A stretch of DNA of 64,000 nt from Aaosphaeria pasadenensis (Eukaryota; Ascomycota; Dothideomycetes; Pleosporales), in NCBI GenBank assembly GCA_022813625.1, contig JAKLMB010000001.1, positions 1,116,001 through 1,180,000 on the forward strand. The letters are read 5' to 3'. The notes under the pieces are model-generated. The model was not told where the DNA came from. It was given only the letters and a program-made list of their open reading frames with translations, and searched no databases. Of this stretch, positions 32,786-43,095 are shown one piece after another (the stretch's first letter is position 1; each line of letters starts with the position of its first letter). Both the position numbers and the translations under genes were made by a program.

Positions 32786-35700
32786 ACATGCTTGGACTGA
32801 ACTGAAATTTCAAGACTCTGCATAAAAGAAGGAACGAAGCATATTTTACATCATTATTGCTCATTTCATTGTAGCGCGTTTCCTTTTCACCTCGTCAAAA
32901 TCTCTTCAAGTACTTCCTTTCGTTCTCTGTTCTTCCAATCTTAGTTATATGTGTATATTATTCCATTACAGAATGTAGCATACTAATTATTAGGTAACCT
33001 CTATCAAAATTGTTGTACTTCGAATTCACGGAGTAATCTTTTATTCCATCAACACACAGGGACATGCAAAACACTGTTTCACGAAAGCCCTACTTGTTTG
33101 CGAAATACTTCAATGCGGGACCATCTTACAGCTAGGCGAACAAGGCTGAAAGTCCGGTGCCCGCGCCCACTATCACACAACCCGAATTGGCGATTTCAGT
33201 AAGGCCGTCGAAAAGCCATATCCGTTTGTCCTTGTTACGCATGATCTCAAGCTATTGAATTCCGGTTGGTTCGACTCTCGACGTAGTAAATTTGGACACC
33301 TTTATTCAACCATAGATCAGCATTGGTAGCAAGGTGCGGGGTTCATAAGAATTCCGATCTGCCTGCATTTCCTAGATCGCTGGCGGTGATGACCAAGTTT
33401 CAGGCAATATCGGAAACGGCACAGTTGCTTGGAGCAAGGCATAGGGCAAGCCTGGCAAGCCCATGGAGGTACGGTGGAATTGTCTGTTTTGTCAATATAA
33501 TGATATTCATTGCTCACGGGCCGTCGGAGGAACCCTTCCTCGCCGAATTCAGTTTCGGATTGCGAGATTTCAGCCAGCCCTGTGGCTTCTAACATGAAAT
33601 ACAACTTGTTTTCTTTTTTAAAGTTTCTCATCATTCCTGGCGGATACTAAGATCTATAAACAACTGCGATTGAAGAGGTTGAGATAAAGTTATATTTCTT
33701 TGCCAGCACTAAAACTAATTCGGTCACCGGGAGTCAAAAATTGAAGCCTGAGATCTAAGGCCAAATCCATCCCCTTCCCTTCCACGTTCTCTACCTATGC
33801 CCTACAGGGCTTCAGCTGTCAGAAAGAAGGGCCGGACAGTGCTTGTTCGTATTCGCAACGGCTCGACCCATAATGCGACCCGGTACCCGATGATTATGCA
33901 CATGCTTTCACCTCTGCCTAGCCAAATGTCAGGCTTGCATGTCGCTACTTGTAGAATACCCGCTGGGCTATTTCCGCAAACGGACATATCACATAAGCTG
34001 AGAGGGGCCCCGCAAGATGGGAAAAAGAAAGGACCTCGCGTTCAGTATGCATTTTCTAGCATTTGCGAAAGGGCGAAGCAGTGAGATCTAGGCGTGCAGC
34101 CAATGTTCTGAAGAGTATGCCGTGACCAATTACGCCCACTATTTGCCCTCTTAAGAACAGCCATCATAGGCGCATGTCATTTGTCCAACCTCGTGTTCCG
34201 TATGTAAAGCGTAAGTGGCCCATCCTTTGATCCTATAGTTGCCTTGCCCGCTTTGAAACCCCCCACGGACTTGCGCGCAGCGCGCGTCTTGTGTCTGCTC
34301 TCCTGCAGCCATCTGCCAAAGTGGGGCTTGCGATCCAATCAATTTCGGGATGCTGCATGGACGATTATCGCGGAATGAGCGTGTGACCGGCATTTTCTTG
34401 GCTGCATGTGGTGTTGTATTACCAGGAAATTGGTCGAACAGGTCACCATGGCGAAGAAGGACCCCTGCGCGAATCCTGGCACTGGCTTTTGAGGGACGAT
34501 GCATACAGTACTCGTTACGCTAGCATTCCAGTGCCATCAGGCTGAGATCTTTCGTAGGCGAGATTGTGAAGACATGACGACTTTTGACGGGATATATCAA
34601 AGAACTGGTGGCTTTTCATTTTAGATGGAATGTCGAATCATGTCTGATAATACCCGACTGCCGTGCAGTGATATCGGTGAGTGAATATCGATTCTGCGAA
34701 TCGAAAAGCGAGCATCGATATTGTGGCTAAGCAGCCTACTGCTCGCTCGTGTACAGATATCAGCGGCAGATACGTCGATGAGAAATTAGGCAAATGAGAC
34801 CGTGACAGACAATCCTGCATCAAGTATGTGCCTTTCTGCGTGCTGATTGCTTACAGCTTAGATACGCAGTCCCTCCTCGCGAGCAAGTGAGTACGGTTTT
34901 GGAATCACCTCAGCCGCAGTCTCTGGCTTCGCGCGAGATGTCCAGCGGGTGTTCCAGCTTTGATTGCGAAGCTATTGGAGGTGCCAGCGAAATTAGAATG
35001 GCACGAATGGTAATACAGTCTAAGAATAATGCTGATATGAATCAGGTCCTTTCCGTCAGATCGGAGGTCTCCTTCACACCTCGCCGACGTGATACAATTT
35101 CATTGGACTCTGTGAGCTCAGATCCTGAGACCTGCTCGGGGAGGCCGTTATTCGCTCTGACCGTCTCAGCTCTTATCAAAATAGTATCCAACGATGCGCA
35201 GGAGCAGCGAGCGAATCCAGGGCGTAAATGGATTATGGTAGGACGAGCAATAAAAGACTCTTATTGGGATCACCGTGAGGAAGTACAGATAGGAGGTCGG
35301 GAACCGGCAGATAGGCTCTGGACGACTTACCTAAGAGCGCATCGGAGGCCATACGAGATGCGAAAGCGCGACAATATGCCGACATGTCAGGTCAGTGTAT
35401 GAGAAAGTATCGGATGAAATGTCCGGGGCAGGTCGACTTTTGTAGGTTTTTGAGTTTCAGTAGGTGTCCGAACTGGCGTTCGCTATGAACCCTATCAATG
35501 AATAACCCTGGCTTCGCAACGGGCCCATCTCCAGAATGGGTCAGTCATTGGCAATCGTACCTAGTGTTCATTGAGGAATCTGCCTTGTCTCCTGACCATC
35601 GTGCTCCTATTGGGTGAAGAACCGAAGGCAGAATTCGGCCTCGTGCTAAGAGGGCGTAGGGCTGCTCACATATGTCCGTATTATCGTTCGTCATGGATGA

Positions 35701-36966
35701 TATCCATGTCCGGAACTCCGTTCGTCCTCCAATATTTTATTTTTTTGATTTTCTTACCCCTTTGCAGGAGTTCGCAGACGCGAACCGGTGAAAATCGAAA
35801 AAGCTTATTTTAACGATTACTAGGTCTGTGGCTTTGCCGAATGTCATGACACCGCTGCATGCCAACATTCAGTCGCGCGTCAAATTGCAGTGGCTGTTCT
35901 CGAATTTTCATCAGCACCCATGGGTCTGGAACATCTTTAATAATGCAATGAGCATCGTAAACTCTTCAACAATAACGGAATTTACTTTTATGGATGTATG
36001 CACACCCTTTGCACGTATAGTCCGTACATACAATAGAGAGTTGCTTGTAACTGATAGTCTTACGCGCGCGTTCGAAATGACTGAACAATCTGTGTACGTG
36101 TCACTGTACAGTATATTCTAATGTTCTTGATATATTCCATAACATAGTTGATATATTCTGAATATACATCCTGTTACTGTTCTGGCAATTGTAGGGCTGA
36201 CTGTCGATGTCCCACCTTTCCTCGCAATGGTGATGATGATCCATCTATGCGAATAGTTTTATATACATATACACACAATGATCTCCCATTTTGCATGCAT
36301 TGCCAAGGCAGATCTTTTGATTTCCAGAGCCCGTTGCCACTGACTTGATGCTTGATGCAAGCGGCAGGGGGTTGGAACGAATTGATCGATATTCCCACGT
36401 GGGTTCTGTTGTCCTTCAAAATAAAGATGCGGGCCGGTTCATGCCCCACTGTGGAAGCTACTGCAGACCCTGGTCGGCGAAGCTTGGCAAGGTCGCTTGT
36501 CTAGGTCAGAGCATAAGAAATGGTAAACCATCGATAAATTGGCGATTGCGAATGTCAGTCAATACACGTGCCTCTACATAATGAACGGAAGATTATTTCT
36601 AGATCATTCTGTAACGACAATGCATGGAAGTTTCACGTCAGAGCGATGAAGTCAATTCTGAGAAAAATATATTGCCGAAAGGATAAAGGTGTGGAAACAG
36701 TACTGACTACCAATAGAGCAAACATAAGTTTCGTTTAGGAATAAGAGATTCATCAAGTCATCAAAATCAACGAAAAATAAACGTGTGAAGTTAATGAAAT
36801 CCTGCTCGGTGAAATAGTCCGTTAAACGTGAGTTCGAACATGAGGCTTAAAATGAGCGACGATATGAGAAAACGTTGGGTTGAGTGAAGTAACGAAACAC
36901 GGTCGAACTTTGCGACTGCACGTATTGTCATGGATTAGAATCACGGAGGTGTGACTCTCAGAAAAA
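32786..36966. other. Long gene-poor stretch between the two module copies
   Basis: About 4.2 kb with no gene I can support. The longest frame (34887-35402, plus, 171 codons) begins at GTG, has no motif and no clear exon partner. No transposase, terminal repeat or RNA gene was recognised. If the modules arose by segmental duplication, this is where relics of duplicated or lost genes would be expected. Confidence 0.5.
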
Positions 36967-38747
36967 CTACCAGCCACGCCCGGGGTGATACTGGCCATGT
37001 TGACCTTGATATGGGCTGTAGAAGGTGCTGGGATGCTGCTGGTGCTGGTGCTGTTGTTGTTGCTGTTGCTGCTGGTGCTGCTGGTGCTGCTGCTGGATCT
37101 GATTCGGGTCATTGAAGTATCCATGCGGATGATTTTGGGGTGACCCTTGCTGTGGTACCTGGTGTTGATCATTGGAATATCTTCGCATTGCATTGGGAAG
37201 TAGTTGCTGATGGTAATTCTGGTCATTGTACGATTGTCTCTGGTGGTGAGATCCAGGAAACTGTCCCTGCGCTGAGAACCCACCTGCAGGCCTAGGCTGG
37301 GATTGCGATTGGTATCGTGGTTGGTCAAAGGTATCATGATTCCGGGAGCGCATATAACCAGACTGGAAATGATCTTGAGAACGAGGAACATTGTCCGGAT
37401 GCTGGCTGGGTTCTCTGTTTGATACAGCAATATCATACAAAGGCATACCGGAACCATGAACAGGCGATACGGGAGATCTGGAATGCCCATAGTGCCCAGA
37501 AGCATCAGACAAAGTGTCTTGGGGAACGTCGTAGTCATCTGTACGATTCTCATTTTTCCAGTATTGCAATAACCTGGACATGCTTTCTGGCGCAACCATG
37601 CCAATGTCTTTGACTTTGACGTTGCACTCAATGGGGTACGTTTTACCGAAACGAATTCGAGATGTCGGTTTCATTTCATCAAGCGAATCGGCTGGCTGTA
37701 TTTCAATGGCTGTTTTAGTCATCCCTTTGGCCCTCTCACCCTCATATTCGGTTGGAGTGGTGCCTGAAAAATAAACTGGGGCATGCTCTGCGGGATAGCA
37801 GCCGGGTTTCAATGTGCCCCTCTCGCCGTAGGTAAAGATCCCACTATGGGAAAGTTAGAAGATTATGCCTCTGTGATGCTGCATGGTGTTACTGACATGG
37901 CCTCTACGAAGCCCCTCTTGACTTTGACAATCACAAAGCGGCGAATTTGAGAGAAGATTCCTTGTCCAAAGCGACCAATTGTGATAGAGGTATTAACAGT
38001 ACCACTTTTCGCCGCCGCCATCGTTTCACTTGCCGCCTCGGAGTATAGCAAAGAAAAGACCTGTCACGATTAGTGGCTTGCGTAGGCGTTGATGTGAGCT
38101 GGAGCGACTGTACCCTGCCTTGAACGAAGAATTCTCGTGCTTCACGCTGGGTTCTCATACGGTAGCCTGCAGGGTCAAAGGAGTGGACAGGTTTTCGTAT
38201 ACGGTATAGGTGACTTACTCGCATCCAATGCGTCATTCCAACCACGATTAGGGGTTCCCGCAATGAGACCAGGTATTTCTTGTCGAACTTCGTGTGGTAC
38301 TTTTCAACATATTAATAAAGGTAGGCATATCGGATGGGATCTGCCAATCACCTGGATCCGGCATAGACATATGGCTGTCTAACATAGAGTCCGTCCTCTC
38401 ACCACTAATAACACGGGTCAGCATTGACATGAGATGCAAGAGCTGCGCACGGAATGTTGCCATATGGTATGCATACCGTACTTGAGGTTCAGGACCTTCA
38501 GACTGGCCATGGATGGGGGGAGATCGGGGTTGTTTGTTCTGCACATTTTCCGAATGAGGCAATGATATCTGCTGCGAGGTGTTGCTAGGGGCTTTTGACC
38601 AAGTATAAACCGGATTGCCTATGATGAATAAGTTGATAGCCATTTGACGCTGAAGTGTGAGCAATGTTAAAACGAACCCAGTTCATCGTAGTCTACATGA
38701 TAGTAGTCACCATGTTTTTCACTCCAAGTCCAGTGCTCAGTGTCCAT
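36967..38747 (-). CDS. DUF6590-like protein with Gln/His-rich tail, copy 2 of the duplicated module
   Basis: Seven exons: 38747-38678, 38618-38477, 38404-38352, 38299-38219, 38166-38114, 38060-37897 and 37843-36967, all in phase, giving 479 residues. The N-terminus (MDTEHWTWSEKHGDYYHVDY) is the aromatic acidic start often seen in this group. The DUF6590-like domain runs from about residue 115 to 280: REFFVQGRVFSLLYSEA, QIRRFVIVKVKRG, FTYGERGTLKPGCYPAEHA, SRIRFGKTYPIECNVKVKD. A tail of about 190 residues follows, rich in His, Gln, Pro and Tyr and ending in a near-pure Gln/His run and QYHPGRGW. Three introns in the domain occupy the same positions and phases as in the paralogue at 29011-30425. 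The tail resembles prion-like or condensate-forming sequence; the function is unknown. Confidence 0.8.
37028..37097 (-). repeat. CAG/CAC trinucleotide tract encoding Gln/His
   Basis: An imperfect triplet run within the last exon of the DUF6590-like gene. On the coding strand it is mostly CAG and CAA with interspersed CAC/CAT, encoding about 20 Gln/His residues. A candidate for length variation between strains. Confidence 0.8.
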
Positions 38748-40298
38748 GATGCTGGTGGTGCGTATTGGAGGCTACAGCTGGTTCTAGACGTGTTGCAGGG
38801 TCAATAAATACACGATGCGGCTCTGCCCGCCCCTGTCGACTTGGATATCTCTCTGTTCACTACGCTTTCCATAGAGGAGGGGGTGGAGATGGTGGGGTAA
38901 ATGGTGCCATTGCTGCACCCACATGTATGCAACTCTTGATTGCTATGCTGTCGAGCTGGAGGCATGACCCGAGCGATAGGCCAACATGTGAGAGAGATGC
39001 GTGGATGGGAAGTGTGTGTGACCAGGGGGGTAGATTGGATGAGATGGAGCCATGGAGGGGTTGGAGGGAGTTGGAGGGTGTGCGGAGTCTGGAGGAGCGG
39101 ATGAGCGCCATGTTTGGTGACTCTTGTCTGTAAAGGGAGCATCACCGCATCGCCGTAGCGCTAAGAACCCGTCCTGCATGAATGTTGGCGGTTGTGTCGC
39201 GGACTCGCGTCGTGCCGTAGGCGACCGTGGCTATCTCAGCCTATAAGTGGTGCCTCTGGGCCACCAAATCCTGAGCACACCCCCTACCCGATCACCCATC
39301 CCACCCCCCATGCCCTAGTCACCTATGCAATAATGGCGACAATTGATTGTCAGACATATAGGTTCATGGCCCGAAAACAAAAAGAGGTTCGTTTAGGTGC
39401 TTATTTATTACTCCGTATTTCGTAAGGAGTGACTACTCTGAATCAAGATGGACGGCCCGTGGGGGGGGAGGAGGGTGGAGGGGAGGGGAGGGGAGCCAGG
39501 CGTGCCAGGGAGACGGCGGGGGGGCTAGTACGAAGGTGGTGGTGGTGGTAGTGGTGTATCGTGTAGGTGTCGGCACCCGTTGGTGTCTGGCATGGGCAGG
39601 GCAGGGCAGGGCAGGACTGACGGTTGACCGATGCACCATTGCACACCACCTTTTTTCTCCTCCCCTCACCCCCCTTCATCCTTCATACCCCCTTTCCCTC
39701 TTCCCCCAGCCCTCCCCTCCCTCCCCGGTAAAGCGCTCTTATCGATCACTACAACCAGATTTCCCGAGAGCTTGCCTTGTCCGGAGTAACTTGTCCTCCT
39801 ACTAGTTACTCGAAGATTACAATACCGCCTGAGACGGCCATAGGGTACCCTAGGTAGTCAGGAGGGACTCCTTTATACAACAACGCTAGATATATGAATC
39901 GCATAAGTAGGCTGGCCACGACAGACACCTGGAATGCTCTTTTGGCCTCTCCCAACACCACTCGGTCGTACACATCCCTGCCCATATTGACACATCACTC
40001 CCATCTCCTGACAGCGGCCTCGATTTATTCACTACCGCGCCGCACCTGTGCCACTTTTCCACGTATTGCAGCTTTCAACCTACTCTCCATAACTTCTCGT
40101 TGACTTAAACTGTATATCCACAATGGGACTCTAAGCCAAACTCCTCACGCCTCTACGACAGATAGTACATGGCCTTCATGCTACGGTTCACCTATCTATC
40201 ACCCTTTCTTCGTTATTCAACCCTCGCACACTTGTGAACACGCCACAACACCAACCTGAACTTTAACTTTTGTTGATGTCGCATGAGCTCATGGAACT
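38748..40298. promoter_or_regulatory. Divergent intergenic region of module copy 2
   Basis: About 1.55 kb separating the head-to-head DUF6590-like and coiled-coil genes. Open frames here (for example 38765-39133 plus, 38801-39145 minus) lie in G-rich, low-complexity DNA and are not called. The G-rich/C-rich tracts are listed separately. Confidence 0.5.
39459..39730. repeat. G-rich tract followed by C-rich tract, with short tandem repeats
   Basis: The plus strand is strongly G-rich from about 39459 to 39617. It holds runs of five to eight G, a GGGGA repeat, a GGT repeat at 39535-39549 and a GGGCA repeat at about 39593-39614. It then switches to a C/T-rich tract at about 39650-39730. G-quadruplex or hairpin formation is possible. 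Confidence 0.7.
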
Positions 40299-40348
40299 AT
40301 GGAAATGGCCCCACACAGTCGGGGCTTCGAGTTCGACCTGGAACGTAG
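40283..40348 (+). promoter_or_regulatory. Possible upstream ORF overlapping the coiled-coil gene start
   Basis: An ATG at 40283, 16 bp before the main ATG at 40299 and in another frame, opens a 21-codon frame (MSSWNYGNGPTQ...) that ends at a TAG at 40346-40348, inside the main gene. If transcribed it would lower initiation at 40299. Confidence 0.35.
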
Positions 40349-42335
40349 TCATGCAATGAACCATTTGGGTACTGGATATCAACCTCGAATCAATGTCGAT
40401 CCTCTCTCTCGTATGAGGGAAAGGGTAGAAGCCTTGCTGGACGATCAAGATGAACTTGCGGAAGATAGAGAGACCTTACTCATTGCACGTCAGAGCCATT
40501 ATACCAAAGCCCTGGAGGTCCGTAAGCAGCGTATACAGACGGGAGACGCCGAAGCAGGCCTTATGACAGCCTTGCAAGACGCCTTCCCTCACGGCATGCC
40601 ACCTGGGATATCCACTGCTTATCAAAGACTTCTAGAGGAGAGAGACAAACTTGGCCCTCTTGAAGATGACTATCTACAAGAAGGCGAAGCTCTTGGAGGG
40701 CAGGAATGGCGGTACGTGGCCAAAGAAAAAAAGTTCTTCTCGATAGGAGTCATGGATTTGCTTGAGGATGATGACGATGATGACGATGAAGGCGGTCATG
40801 ACCGCCGGGATGTTCAAGCAGTTCCAAATCCCTTGCCTCGAAAACCGACAAGTATCATGCCATCCATCGCTGTTCAGTATCAAGCTGCAGTTGCCAACCT
40901 CCGCTACTTGGTCAAGCAATTCGACACGTTTCGGCAAGAAACATGCCACTTCTCCGATGTAATGTCTTCCAATGCCACCGACATAGAGCCGGAACCTCTC
41001 AATCAAGTCAGTGTCTCCTCGATGAACCCGAAGCTGCAAAAGTTGTCTAGCAGTCTTCTAGACCGCATCGCAGATGCCCAGGTTAAGGTTCAACAACTAC
41101 GACAAGAACTCAGGAATCAAGATGATGGCGATCTAAATCGGCGGCTGCGTCGAAATTCTGAACCGACAGTCATCGCCCCGAGAACCGTGTCTTTCAACGC
41201 CTCTTTCAAAGCACCCACAGAAGGCTCAAGTCATCCGGTTGCAGAGTTCCCTCCTGTCGAACAACGAGTGCAAGAGTGGCTACTAGACATCCTTCGCGAC
41301 AGTGCGCTCGAAAAGGCCTACTATCTAAATATCCTGGAGGACAGTATGCGAGACGTTGGCCTTGTGTATAACAGTTACGATTCATGGGAAGACCGAGCCG
41401 TCGAATTCTGGCAGTCCGACTCCGACAATCCATCGCCCGCGGACCATAGGGCCCAGCATTCCGTGCTGTTAGGATCTGTCGAGCCCAGGGTTGCTGAACC
41501 TGTTGATCCAAGGCTAACAATCGACAGTCGAACCGCATCACGGAACCAGGACTTGTACGAAGACATCGTCGACATGTCACCTTTTCGGACAGATGAACCG
41601 GCGCCAGCTGACAAGGAAGCCCCGATGCCCTTTGTGTATGTACCGGACGTACCAAGTGACTCCCCAGAACCAGGTAATATGCCCCGCATTGAATTCTATA
41701 CCCCAGTTGACGCGGATTCCCACCCGCAAAGTATTCCGGGATCCTCTGAACCTTCTGGCATTTATCTCCAACCATCACCGTCTCGGGTACGTATTGATAG
41801 CGGCCATAACTCGGAAGGCTCACTGCAATGGTGTTCACCTCGGAATGATAACCTAGGCCCCGGAAAACCCCCGGATCCCACCGTGGATGACGACGTGGCC
41901 TCTCTTAAAGCCCTGGAGCAGACGGACACAGCGACTGCCAAACACTCAGCCCCGAGCCGGAGCAATTTGGAAGGCCATATCCCAGTACAATACAATCATG
42001 CCGATCTTGAATCACGTGGACAGCATTGTAAGCTTGGCGGTGCGTGGCTCTTTGTGGAAACAGATCGCGAGAGTAACGAGTTGTACGTTGTAGATTTGCC
42101 TCATACTTCGAATAAATCTCTTCTGAAGGCTCATGGACGGTCCCGTGCACTCTCTGCGGGACCAAAAGACTCCTCGCTCCCAAAAGATCTGGCCCCTCCA
42201 GTGACTCACAAACGTCACAAAAGTACCTCTGATCTTCGAGAGTCATCGGAGCAACAAATAAATTTGTTAATGAGTAGTCCAACATGTGAGACAGACTGTA
42301 TTTTGTTCTACCATAAAGCGCTAATATGCAGATAG
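40299..42335 (+). CDS. Large coiled-coil/disordered protein, copy 2 of the duplicated module
   Basis: An open frame of 678 residues starting with ATG (MEMAPHSRGFEF). Residues about 40-145 are a charged coiled coil (RVEALLDDQDELAEDRETLL to EWRYVAKEKKFF), matching the core of the protein at 31394. An Asp run (DDDDDDD) follows at about 154-160. A second helical segment lies at about 235-275. The conserved C-terminal block is at about 325-375 (VQEWLLDILRDSALEKAYYL, SWEDRAVEFWQSD), and then come 300 residues of Pro/Ser-rich disorder. The 3' end may be spliced: GTGAGA at 42286 and GCTAATATGCAG ending at 42331 define a 46-nt intron that would exchange the last 17 residues for 46 others, ending at 42468. 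No known family. The DUF6590-like gene is head to head. Confidence 0.75.
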   Translation: MEMAPHSRGFEFDLERSHAMNHLGTGYQPRINVDPLSRMRERVEALLDDQDELAEDRETLLIARQSHYTKALEVRKQRIQTGDAEAGLMTALQDAFPHGMPPGISTAYQRLLEERDKLGPLEDDYLQEGEALGGQEWRYVAKEKKFFSIGVMDLLEDDDDDDDEGGHDRRDVQAVPNPLPRKPTSIMPSIAVQYQAAVANLRYLVKQFDTFRQETCHFSDVMSSNATDIEPEPLNQVSVSSMNPKLQKLSSSLLDRIADAQVKVQQLRQELRNQDDGDLNRRLRRNSEPTVIAPRTVSFNASFKAPTEGSSHPVAEFPPVEQRVQEWLLDILRDSALEKAYYLNILEDSMRDVGLVYNSYDSWEDRAVEFWQSDSDNPSPADHRAQHSVLLGSVEPRVAEPVDPRLTIDSRTASRNQDLYEDIVDMSPFRTDEPAPADKEAPMPFVYVPDVPSDSPEPGNMPRIEFYTPVDADSHPQSIPGSSEPSGIYLQPSPSRVRIDSGHNSEGSLQWCSPRNDNLGPGKPPDPTVDDDVASLKALEQTDTATAKHSAPSRSNLEGHIPVQYNHADLESRGQHCKLGGAWLFVETDRESNELYVVDLPHTSNKSLLKAHGRSRALSAGPKDSSLPKDLAPPVTHKRHKSTSDLRESSEQQINLLMSSPTCETDCILFYHKALICR

Positions 42336-42713
42336 ATCAGAACCCGGACCGTTATCCGTTTGTTTTTTCAAACCTTCACAGCTTCTCTCCCAAGATACCT
42401 TCTTTCAAATGCAATGGCTGACCTCCGGTGTGCCCTTCAACAATAAATTGCAGCATCTACGGAACTAACAAATAGTTTGGTCGTTATGCCGGACGATTTG
42501 ATCAAGCCTGGATGCCTATTTGGAACATGGCCCTATACTTCTCCTCACGGATTGTGTTTTCTTTTGGATACTATTCTCCATGGACACAGAATGCCCTCCG
42601 GGCGTGGTTGTTTGGAGCGGTTCAGCCATGAACTCGTCACATCCATCCTTGGGATTTGGAAAGCTAACGTAGTGGATTTCCTTCTTACCACGTTGGTTAC
42701 AATCTGGACCCGT

Positions 42714-42909
42714 TAGGAGCTATTGGGCTGGTCATCTTGCCAAATGGATCCGGAGACGGCCCTTAAATTGGACTGGAGTGTTTACCCAGAACGGAGACTG
42801 GACGCAGAGGCCTCAAATTGGATTGGTATCTTTTCCAAATTGAATTCGGGATACGGGACCCTAAAATTGGACTGGACCCTATGCCTGGCTTTGGAATATT
42901 TTCTTATGT
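42714..42909 (+). repeat. Degenerate minisatellite, period about 49 bp, roughly four copies
   Basis: The element AAATTGGACTGG and variants recur at about 42717, 42766, 42815 and 42864, a steady spacing of 49 bp. They are followed by loosely conserved TTTTCC...GGGA...ACGG blocks. Copies have drifted, so the array is old. Confidence 0.55.
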
Positions 42910-42921
42910 CAACTTTCCTAT

Positions 42922-43095
42922 CGTTGCAATGGACCTTTTTTGTTTTGATTGTTGCTGTTACAGCGGACCATTTTTTATGTTACTTTCCTATCTTTACAGC
43001 GGAGCATTTTTATGTTATCTTGCTATTGTTACAGCGACCCGTTTTCATGTTGTTTTCCTATCTTTACAGCGGACCATTTCTTATGTTCACTTCTT
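42922..43095 (+). repeat. Minisatellite, period about 35 bp, four to five copies
   Basis: Units beginning TTACAGCGGACCATTTT occur at 42958, 42994, 43029 and 43064, with a diverged first copy near 42924. Each continues with TTATGTT...TTTCCTATC. This array directly follows the 49-bp array. Confidence 0.8.

Noticed and set aside
33240..33290. GGTTCGACTCT resembling a tRNA B box
   Set aside because: No matching A box or cloverleaf upstream.
34887..35402. Plus-strand frame of 171 codons between the module copies
   Set aside because: Starts at GTG, no motif, no clean splice context; could be a relic but I cannot support it.
32786..36966. Transposon that might have carried the module duplication
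   Set aside because: No transposase, reverse transcriptase, terminal inverted repeat or target duplication visible.
42922..43095. Regularly spaced repeats considered as a CRISPR-like array
   Set aside because: Eukaryotic context, no unique spacers between repeats, no cas genes: an ordinary minisatellite.
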